From contig RIAY01000026.1 of NCBI GenBank assembly GCA_003833075.1, positions 1-32,524 on the forward strand: 32,524 bases of DNA. Direction: 5' to 3'. Every line of letters starts with the position of its first letter. Position 1 is the first letter of the stretch. Below are positions 26,461-32,524 of the stretch, one piece after another. The DNA is from Muribaculaceae bacterium Isolate-036 (Harlan) (GTDB taxonomy: Bacteria; Bacteroidota; Bacteroidia; Bacteroidales; Muribaculaceae). The position numbers and the translations under genes are program-made. The notes under the pieces were generated by a model that was not told the origin of the DNA, ran no database searches, and saw nothing but the letters and a program-made list of their open reading frames with translations.

Positions 26461-28056
26461 ATGGAGAATTACAATTCAAAAACAGGGAAGCATCTGATTC
26501 AGATTCTGATGTTTTCGATGTATAATGACCAGCGTATTATCTATCGAGAATATATTCAGAATGCTTACGATGCCATCAACAGGGCAGTTAAAGAAGGAAT
26601 ACTCTCTCAAATGAAAGACGGTATTGTTGATGTCCGTATTGATAGTGATGCCCAACGTATTATTATACGAGATAATGGTATCGGTATAAAATCAAACGAA
26701 GTTGCTGAAAAGCTCCTAAACATTGCGGACTCTCGAAAAGATGGAGTGACAAGTGCCGGACAATATGGTATCGGACGTCTTGCTGGAGCTGGATATTGTC
26801 GGTGGTTAAAGTTTAAGACGTCTGCCCTTGGTGAAGACAAGGCTTCAATTATATCATTTGATGTAGATTTTGCAAATCAGATAATTAATGATGTCGAAGA
26901 TGAATCATCAGCGACAGAAGTTATTGATATTATCACCAAGTTGGAATCAGTCCCCGAGAAGGAATCAGAACACTATTTCGAGGTAACATTAGAGGGGGTA
27001 AATAGAGAATATCGGGATTTGCTAAATCCTGATGCAATAACTGAATATCTTCGGGAAGTAGCACCTATAGATTATTCTATGAATTTTAAAAATGTGCTAT
27101 TTTCTCCAAGTTTGAAACAAGCAGCGAACTCGATTTATACTAATCTTTATGCGGAGATATGTAATGTTTCGGTTTGCGTAAATGGCTCTACTGAATTACG
27201 GAAACGCTATAATTTGAGAATTGACGGGACAGGCGATGAGATTGATTGTCTTGACTTCTTTCAAGTGAATAGCGACAACGGAGATGTATTGGCATGGGGA
27301 TGGTATGCAGTCACTCCGTTCACGAAACAAATCCCAGTATCTGACACGAACCGAGGTATTCGACTTCGCAAACATAACATTCAATTAGGGACATCAGACC
27401 TCCTTAATAAATATTTTGGTGAAGCTCGTGGAAATAATTATTTCTACGGAGAGGTATTTGCTGTCCACCCGAATCTACGTCCCAATAGTGATCGAAGCGG
27501 ACTGGCTCCAACCCCGGAAACAGAGATACTGTTTGACAAGTTACGTCTAATTTTCAAAAACTTAGGAAAGCTCTATCAAGTTGCTAATAACGCTAAAAAT
27601 GCGGTAAAGAAAGTAGCTTTAGCTGTCGACAAATTGACTTCTGGCATTGAAACGGATGAGCAACATATTCAAGCTGAAATTAAATCAGCTGAAGCAGAGT
27701 TGTCTAAGGTAGAAAACAGCACTAACGCACAATCTCAAGTTGCGAAACGAGTTATAGAACTTCATAAAACAAAAGCTCAAGAAAAGAAGAATGAAGTTTC
27801 AGTTAAGAAAGCCAATGCACCAAAAGAACAGCCAAAACAAGTTGTAACACCTCCTACGGAGCAACCTGTGAACACCGCAGTTCTAACGCCACAACAAACA
27901 GATATATACGAACCACTCAAAGAAAAGTTTACTGAGAAAGAAATACTTCTTATTCGGAGAGCATTAACGTATATGACCCTTGCATGTCCAAGTGCAAGTA
28001 AACCCTTGTTGGAACAGTTGAAACTACATGCCATTAATCAGTTAAAGCTATCATGA
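26461..28056 (+). CDS. Hsp90-like GHKL ATPase with C-terminal coiled coil
   Basis: 531-aa protein. The N-terminal GHKL ATP-binding domain shows the N box REYIQNAYDAI (N34), G1 box RDNGIGI (D71, G73, G75) and G2 box AGQYGIGRLAGAG (100-112), closest in wording to Hsp90/HtpG (RELISNASDA, DNGIGM, GQFGVG). A middle domain to about 380 includes a strand-rich part (YNLRIDGTGDEI) and a conserved-looking DTNRGIRLRKHNIQLG, like the S5-type middle domain of Hsp90/MutL proteins. Residues 385-445 are a charged coiled coil, 445-480 a Lys/Pro-rich linker (KEQPKQVVTPPTEQP), and 485-531 a helical tail. It could be an ATP-driven clamp or a chaperone-like switch for the nuclease. It starts 1 bp after the HerA-type gene and overlaps the next gene by ATGA. 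Confidence 0.85.
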   Translation: MENYNSKTGKHLIQILMFSMYNDQRIIYREYIQNAYDAINRAVKEGILSQMKDGIVDVRIDSDAQRIIIRDNGIGIKSNEVAEKLLNIADSRKDGVTSAGQYGIGRLAGAGYCRWLKFKTSALGEDKASIISFDVDFANQIINDVEDESSATEVIDIITKLESVPEKESEHYFEVTLEGVNREYRDLLNPDAITEYLREVAPIDYSMNFKNVLFSPSLKQAANSIYTNLYAEICNVSVCVNGSTELRKRYNLRIDGTGDEIDCLDFFQVNSDNGDVLAWGWYAVTPFTKQIPVSDTNRGIRLRKHNIQLGTSDLLNKYFGEARGNNYFYGEVFAVHPNLRPNSDRSGLAPTPETEILFDKLRLIFKNLGKLYQVANNAKNAVKKVALAVDKLTSGIETDEQHIQAEIKSAEAELSKVENSTNAQSQVAKRVIELHKTKAQEKKNEVSVKKANAPKEQPKQVVTPPTEQPVNTAVLTPQQTDIYEPLKEKFTEKEILLIRRALTYMTLACPSASKPLLEQLKLHAINQLKLS

Positions 28057-30032
28057 ATCAGAGAAAGGTACTTTTGATTGAGCCTAACTACTCTAACAAG
28101 TATCCTCCAATCGGGCTTATGAAAATGGCTACGTATTTCCGGAATAGAGGAGATGAGGTTGTATTTTATAAAGGAGATCTGAAAAGATTTATCATAGAAC
28201 GAATTGCCCTATGTTGTATAAACGAATGCAAATCGTTAGCTCCAGAAATCGACTGGGATGTATTCTATCCTGCAATCTATAGCTATATCCGAACAAGAAA
28301 AGGCGCAGTACTAGAAGATATAGATTATTCAAGTTCCCAATACAATCTTTTATTGGAGGGGAAGATCGTGGATGCAAAGAACTATTATTGGTCCGGTGAA
28401 TGGAAAAAACATCCGGAATGGGACTTTGTTGGAGTTACTACGCTATTTACTTTCTATTGGGATATTACAATAGATACCATTAATACAGCCAAACTTCTGG
28501 TTAAACCCAATGGACGGTTAATGGTCGGCGGAGTCTTGGCGTCTATTCAACCTGATGAAGTTGAAAAAGCCACAGGTATAAAACCATACATTGGCGTATT
28601 AAATACACCGGGAGAAATCGATAAAGATGACTCTCAGATTATCGATGAGCTACCATTGGATTATTCAATATTGGATGAAATCGACTATGAATATCCGATG
28701 TCCAACGCTTATTATGGATATACATCAAGAGGATGTATTCGCAAATGTCCTTTCTGTGCGGTTTCTACCTTAGAGCCAGTATTTATTCCATATATTCCAT
28801 TGCAAGAACGAATTAAAGGAATAATTGAAAAATATGGCGAGCAAAAAGATTTGTTATTAATGGATAATAATATTCTCGCATCTCCAAATTTCAATCAAAT
28901 AATCCAAGAGATTATCGATTGTGGCTTTGGTAAGGGTGATAAGTTTATCCAACCCAATACGTTCGACAAAGCATTTGAGAACCTTGCCGAGGGTGTAAAC
29001 GATAGGGCTTATCGCAGAAGATGTTTTAAAGAGATTGTAAGCTTATATGAAAAATTAAAAGGTAAATCTGACGATGCATTCACGTTATACCGTGCTATGG
29101 ATGATTTCCAGATTCGCGATATAACTACTGTCACAAAAGATAATCTCTTACGTATTTATCCGGTGTTGAAGCCTATATACGAGAAACACTTTAGACCGCA
29201 GCCAAGACAACGATATGTAGATTTCAACCAAGGCGTTGATGCACGATTGTTTAATGAGAATAATGTAAAATTGCTTGCTTCCATAGCGATACGTCCTTTG
29301 CGAATAGCCTTTGATGATTTGAAATCGCGCCCTGCTTATGAAAATGCTGTCCGGTTGTCAGTCAAAGAAGGCATTAAAGATTTCTCTAATTACCTTTTAT
29401 ACAACTATAAAGATACACCAGAGGAATTGTATATACGTCTGCGGATTAACGTAGATCTATGTGACGAACTGGGGGTTAGCATATATTCATTTCCAATGAA
29501 ATATCATCCAATTCATAGTGAGTCCAATTTTGAAATAGACTACTCGCACAATCGAGATTATATTGGCATTAATTGGAATCGTAAATATATTCGCGCGATT
29601 CAGGCTATTTTGAATAGCACAAAGGGTAAGGTTGGAAAAGGGACATCATTCTTTGAAGAGGCTTTTGGCAAAGATTTGGTTGAGTTCAAGGAATTACTCG
29701 AAATGCCCGAAACATTTATTTTGTACAGATTCTTTTTCAAATGGTTAGATGGTGTAAACTCTTTCGGCCCTGAACATTGGAGAAGATGTTGGAGAAAATG
29801 TATGGAGACATTAGACGAAGAAACAAAAAAAGAAATCCTTGATATAATTCACTCCAACAATTTCGATGATGAAAAGATAGCTAAATTTGATAATCCGCTT
29901 ATCAAGGAGCTTTTCAGCTATTATTCAAGTCATAGAAATGATATAGTTGATCCCAAAAGCGATTTATACAAGCTTAAACAACAATATGACTCGCATCCGA
30001 CCATCGCATTAAAAAGAAAGAAGAATAAATGA
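28053..30032 (+). CDS. Radical SAM protein with B12-binding-like N-terminus
   Basis: 659-aa enzyme. The N-terminal 190 residues resemble a cobalamin-binding-like Rossmann domain as found before many radical SAM cores (KVLLIEPNYSNKYPPIGLMKMA, FVGVTTLFTFYWD, GRLMVGGVLASIQPDEV); the DxHxxG cobalamin motif was not seen, so cofactor binding is doubtful. The 4Fe-4S cluster motif CxxxCxxC is intact: C228, C232, C235 in SRGCIRKCPFCAVS. Barrel strands follow (LLLMDNNILASP, FNQGVDARLF, LRIAFDD, GVSIYSFPMKYHPI). About 100 residues inserted between strands, and a C-terminal helical region of 150 residues, have no family I can name. Radical SAM enzymes make difficult methylations or insertions; substrate unknown. 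Coupled on both sides by 4-nt ATGA overlaps, so it belongs to the operon. Confidence 0.85.
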   Translation: MNQRKVLLIEPNYSNKYPPIGLMKMATYFRNRGDEVVFYKGDLKRFIIERIALCCINECKSLAPEIDWDVFYPAIYSYIRTRKGAVLEDIDYSSSQYNLLLEGKIVDAKNYYWSGEWKKHPEWDFVGVTTLFTFYWDITIDTINTAKLLVKPNGRLMVGGVLASIQPDEVEKATGIKPYIGVLNTPGEIDKDDSQIIDELPLDYSILDEIDYEYPMSNAYYGYTSRGCIRKCPFCAVSTLEPVFIPYIPLQERIKGIIEKYGEQKDLLLMDNNILASPNFNQIIQEIIDCGFGKGDKFIQPNTFDKAFENLAEGVNDRAYRRRCFKEIVSLYEKLKGKSDDAFTLYRAMDDFQIRDITTVTKDNLLRIYPVLKPIYEKHFRPQPRQRYVDFNQGVDARLFNENNVKLLASIAIRPLRIAFDDLKSRPAYENAVRLSVKEGIKDFSNYLLYNYKDTPEELYIRLRINVDLCDELGVSIYSFPMKYHPIHSESNFEIDYSHNRDYIGINWNRKYIRAIQAILNSTKGKVGKGTSFFEEAFGKDLVEFKELLEMPETFILYRFFFKWLDGVNSFGPEHWRRCWRKCMETLDEETKKEILDIIHSNNFDDEKIAKFDNPLIKELFSYYSSHRNDIVDPKSDLYKLKQQYDSHPTIALKRKKNK

Positions 30033-32164
30033 TTGCATTAGATACTTCTATTGAAGAAATGAACAGGCTCGGGCTTTTATCGGTTCGTGCGATGAACGTG
30101 TGTCGTACTGGAGGGTTAAAAACACTTGAGAATATACTGAATGTGGATAAGATAGAGTTTCTCAAAGTGCGAAACTGCGGTAGAAAAACAATAGTAGAGA
30201 TTGATACAATCATCGAGAAATACTCATCTTTAAAATCTGTAGCAATCTCTGAAGAAGTTATAGAACCTTCTGAATGTGATGAAGCGAAAACAAAGTATGA
30301 GCGTCTTCATCCGTCAATTTCAGTAAATCTTAAAAGCTGGGTTTTATGGCGTTTTTCAAAGTTAAGTGTTCGTGCTAAAAATGCGTTTCCACAATTAGCT
30401 AATGTATCCGAAGCAATTATTGCTGTTTATTCACTCACAGGGATAAATACCCTATCAGTAAAAAATTGTGGTAAAAAGACTAGTGCTGAAATAGGATCTT
30501 TCTTAGCTGATTTTAAACAGTATTTTGAAGAAGCGACAAAAGATATCGACACCATTTCAAGTATCCCGGAGATTGACAGTCGAGATAAAGAAATTGCTGA
30601 AATAGGTTTTAAATATCCATTTTTATTAAGTAAGGAATGTGAAAACATAGTTGATTTTATTCAGCAAAACGATGGTGTATTCCCCTATCTATACATAGCC
30701 AAACTTTATATAATGCGATCGGACAATCCAAGGATTAGTATCTATCGTGATTACTATGGACTTAATCCTTCATTTTGTCGTCATTCACTTTCAGAGATTG
30801 GAGATAATAATAATCTTTCTAGAGAAAGAGTTAGACAGCTTGTAAGTTGTTCTATACCATTGCCTAAAAGAATTCAAGAAGGCGTTAGACAATACTTGGG
30901 TCCACTAATAAGCAATGTCATAGCGTTTGATAGTTTGTTGTGGAATAAGATTCAACGAGAGAATTTGCTTGAAGAATCATATTCTCAAACAGCCCTGTTG
31001 GTTGCTTCTTTATTGGATACACATACAGTATTACAAGTGGACGATGATGATAAGGAATATTTAGTTGAAAAATCGATTACTGAAAACGTCAAGGTTAGAA
31101 ATGTATTGAATAACATTTGTCGAGTAATAGAATTAAGACGTACAACTATAGAACAATTGGATATATTACAATTCATAAAATCTGATAGAAGATTATATCA
31201 CAAGAATGTTGACCAGTTGTGTGTAGTTTATGCGGATTTCCTTAAACGTAAATATTCCGTAGACATAGAAGACAATCGTATTGTTACCATGCTTCCTAAT
31301 GCTCTTGATGTGTCAATAGCAATAGAAAACATATTGGAGCAAAAAGGAGTGCCTATGTCTCTTGATGAACTGCTTGATGTTTTCAATCAGCTACATCCTG
31401 CAAATACAATTGATTCTATAGCAAAGTTCAAGCCATATATACTCCGGAACAGAAGGATAAAACCTAAAGGCAAAACTAGAATATATGTATTAAAAGAATG
31501 GAAAAATCATTTTACAGGCACATTAACCAGCTATTTGGAACATATCCTGCGGTCTTTCAATGAGCCAATTTCACTAGATGATTTGGTCGACTTTGCTTTA
31601 GAAGAGTTTCCTAATACAAATAAGAAAAGTGTCAGTTCCTTGATAGCTATGGATAAAGACGGTCGCTTTATTATGTATGAGGGAGAGTATGTCGGTTTAT
31701 CAGAAAATTCAATCTTGGATTTTGACTTAAAAGAGCGTAAGATAATAAAACGACAGTCATTTGACACTCGTTTTTCTGATTTTAAGGAATTTGTAATAAC
31801 GATGAAAAGATTGCCGATGCAGACTGGTTCAGATGAAGAGCAATCGTTGGCTCGATGGATGGTAAATGTTTTAAAATCCAATATCGATTCTACCGAAGAA
31901 CAATTATTGTCATTGCAGGAGTTCCTTGATGATAATAAGGCGCTTCCCCAAAATGGCCATGAATATAATTTCAAGCAGATGTGCGATCAAATCAAGGTTG
32001 TTGTCAATCAGACCTTCAGTCTCCCAAATATTGAAGAGCATCAGAGCGAGTGCCAATGGCTGAAGAAGAATATTGACAAATACACCTCTTACGAAGATAA
32101 CAGAAAGTCATATTTTGAGGACCTCTTAGCCTATCTTAAAGATTTCGGCTTTTATATTGGATAA
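30029..32164 (+). CDS. Multi-domain DNA-binding protein: alpha-CTD-like HhH repeats, sigma-4-like HTH, HARE-HTH-like domains
   Basis: 711-aa protein that I do not recognise as a named family, but whose parts are readable. Residues 8-65 and 110-165 each resemble the RNA polymerase alpha C-terminal domain (LGLLSVRAMNVCRTGGLKTL then LKVRNCGRKTIVEI; LSVRAKNAF then LSVKNCGKKTSAEI), a helix-hairpin-helix DNA-binding fold. Residues 253-275 carry LSEIGDNNNLSRERVRQL, worded like the sigma-70 region 4 helix-turn-helix. Residues 425-490 and 495-560 look like winged HARE-HTH domains (IENILEQKGVPMSLDELLDVF; LEHILRSFNEPISLDDLVDF). The C-terminal 130 residues are charged helices (EEQSLARWMVNVLKSN, EDNRKSYFEDLLAYLKD), similar to helicase-associated repeats. 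It likely recognises DNA or a transcription complex. It overlaps the radical SAM gene by ATGA and ends 20 bp before an IS66 element. Confidence 0.75.
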   Translation: MIALDTSIEEMNRLGLLSVRAMNVCRTGGLKTLENILNVDKIEFLKVRNCGRKTIVEIDTIIEKYSSLKSVAISEEVIEPSECDEAKTKYERLHPSISVNLKSWVLWRFSKLSVRAKNAFPQLANVSEAIIAVYSLTGINTLSVKNCGKKTSAEIGSFLADFKQYFEEATKDIDTISSIPEIDSRDKEIAEIGFKYPFLLSKECENIVDFIQQNDGVFPYLYIAKLYIMRSDNPRISIYRDYYGLNPSFCRHSLSEIGDNNNLSRERVRQLVSCSIPLPKRIQEGVRQYLGPLISNVIAFDSLLWNKIQRENLLEESYSQTALLVASLLDTHTVLQVDDDDKEYLVEKSITENVKVRNVLNNICRVIELRRTTIEQLDILQFIKSDRRLYHKNVDQLCVVYADFLKRKYSVDIEDNRIVTMLPNALDVSIAIENILEQKGVPMSLDELLDVFNQLHPANTIDSIAKFKPYILRNRRIKPKGKTRIYVLKEWKNHFTGTLTSYLEHILRSFNEPISLDDLVDFALEEFPNTNKKSVSSLIAMDKDGRFIMYEGEYVGLSENSILDFDLKERKIIKRQSFDTRFSDFKEFVITMKRLPMQTGSDEEQSLARWMVNVLKSNIDSTEEQLLSLQEFLDDNKALPQNGHEYNFKQMCDQIKVVVNQTFSLPNIEEHQSECQWLKKNIDKYTSYEDNRKSYFEDLLAYLKDFGFYIG

Positions 32165-32207
32165 GCTATTTGCTCGGATAAGTCGTAAGCATACGGTGAA
32201 GCACGTG

Positions 32208-32238
32208 TTTCAGTCCTGGTAGAACGTTTCTAATTTTG
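32208..32238 (+). promoter_or_regulatory. Promoter inside the IS66 end
   Basis: TTTC at 32208-32211 (3 of 4 to TTTG), 19-bp spacer, TAATTTTG at 32231-32238. Start near 32245, 11 nt before the small ORF. Confidence 0.55.
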
Positions 32239-32255
32239 TTGGCAAAAAAAAGAAT

Positions 32256-32414
32256 ATGTTGAGCAAAGAGGAAGTGTCGGAAATCATATCCTACTGTGGT
32301 TTCCACAAAGTTAACCGTTCTGACCGATTACAGGAACTGGGAATCAGTCACTGGAATTTTTATAAATCGCGCCGTCATCATCTTAAAGCGGAGAAATGTA
32401 TCCGTCCGAAATAG
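32256..32414 (+). CDS. tnpA: IS66 accessory protein TnpA-like, short
   Basis: 52-aa protein beginning MLSKEEVSEIISYC and continuing with a helix-turn-helix-like stretch (RLQELGISHWNFYKSRRHHL), as in the first ORF of IS66 elements, which helps the transposase by an unclear role. The usual protein is around twice this length, and here a TAG follows CIRPK, so it may be truncated or a short variant. It lies just after the IS promoter and 51 bp before tnpB. Confidence 0.65.
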   Translation: MLSKEEVSEIISYCGFHKVNRSDRLQELGISHWNFYKSRRHHLKAEKCIRPK

Positions 32415-32428
32415 GCCGACTTTATCAA

Positions 32429-32465
32429 AGCGTTTTTGGTTGCGAACTTTGCAATCAAAAACGCT
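32429..32465 (+). repeat. Hairpin ending at the tnpB start codon
   Basis: 15-bp stem (32429-32443 with 32451-32465, one G-U) and 7-nt loop. Its last base is directly before the tnpB ATG. A shorter competing pairing is possible between CAAAG (32426-32430) and CTTTG (32447-32451). In RNA it could limit ribosome access to tnpB. Confidence 0.6.
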
Positions 32466-32524
32466 ATGTTTAATTTGAACGAAAACAATCGTATAGTAAT
32501 GGCGCAGCATCCGACGGACATGCG
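32466..32524 (+). CDS. tnpB: IS66 TnpB, 3' part outside window
   Basis: Start of the IS66 second ORF (TnpB, 'Orf2-like' accessory protein of about 115 aa). The 19 complete codons read MFNLNENNRIVMAQHPTDM, and the cut codon begins with CG as expected for Arg; the family hallmark is QPTDMRKG or similar after an initial NRxxL-type strand. TnpB is needed for IS66 transposition together with TnpA and the large DDE transposase TnpC. Only the N-terminus is visible, so completeness of the element cannot be judged. Confidence 0.75.
   Translation, partial: MFNLNENNRIVMAQHPTDM

Larger units (their letters stand above)
32185..32524 (+). mobile_element. IS66-family insertion sequence, left part
   Basis: The element begins with GTAAGCATACGGTGAAGCAC at 32185; IS66 terminal repeats start with GTAA. 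Inside are an IS66 accessory-type small ORF (tnpA-like) and the beginning of tnpB, in the usual order, plus a promoter. The right end is beyond the window. The eight bases before it (GATAAGTC, 32177-32184) would be the target duplication, which IS66 makes at 8 bp; the other copy is not visible. Confidence 0.8.

Overview
The window looks like a chromosomal segment of a Bacteroidales bacterium, probably from a gut lineage close to Muribaculaceae or Bacteroidaceae. The evidence is the gene repertoire: a THUMP-like methyltransferase, an amidase with a SPOR-like tail next to an MCE/MlaD protein, a DUF4293 protein, a ComEC without a metallo-beta-lactamase domain, and an M13 peptidase. The promoters agree with this. 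Several follow the phylum's TTTG-N19/20-TAnnTTTG pattern, and Shine-Dalgarno sites are largely absent.

Positions 1-22,600 are ordinary core genome. In order they hold: an M3 peptidase (5' end outside the window); a convergent class I methyltransferase; the amidase-MlaD pair; dnaA; a large TPR protein on the minus strand; a DUF4293 membrane protein; a minus-strand run ABC-F > PepO > AroE > ComEC; groES-groEL (minus); a secreted AmyE-like alpha-amylase (minus); a secreted NlpC/P60 peptidase; and tRNA-Gln(CTG) with its own promoter and terminator. Hairpin terminators separate most units. A 150-bp structure with terminal inverted repeats lies between DUF4293 and comEC.

Positions 22,600-32,524 look accessory. 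Past tRNA-Gln there is about 900 bp of low-density, partly degraded-looking DNA with one orphan membrane ORF. Then comes a tightly coupled five-gene operon (23,533-32,164): a NurA-type nuclease, a HerA-type DNA-pumping ATPase, an Hsp90-like GHKL ATPase, a radical SAM protein with a B12-binding-like N-terminus, and a large DNA-binding protein that combines RNA polymerase alpha-CTD-like helix-hairpin-helix repeats, a sigma region-4-like HTH and HARE-HTH-like domains. Junctions are 1-4 nt overlaps or a 1-nt gap. An IS66-family element starts 20 bp after the last stop codon and runs off the window.

I do not recognise this five-gene combination as a named system. NurA-HerA is a known DNA-end-processing pair that also occurs in anti-phage loci. 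The most likely reading is a defence or DNA-modification-sensing system: the nuclease and motor form the effector, the GHKL ATPase acts as switch or chaperone, the radical SAM enzyme modifies something, and the last protein targets DNA or transcription complexes. Family calls come from motifs seen in the translations; the functional model is inference.
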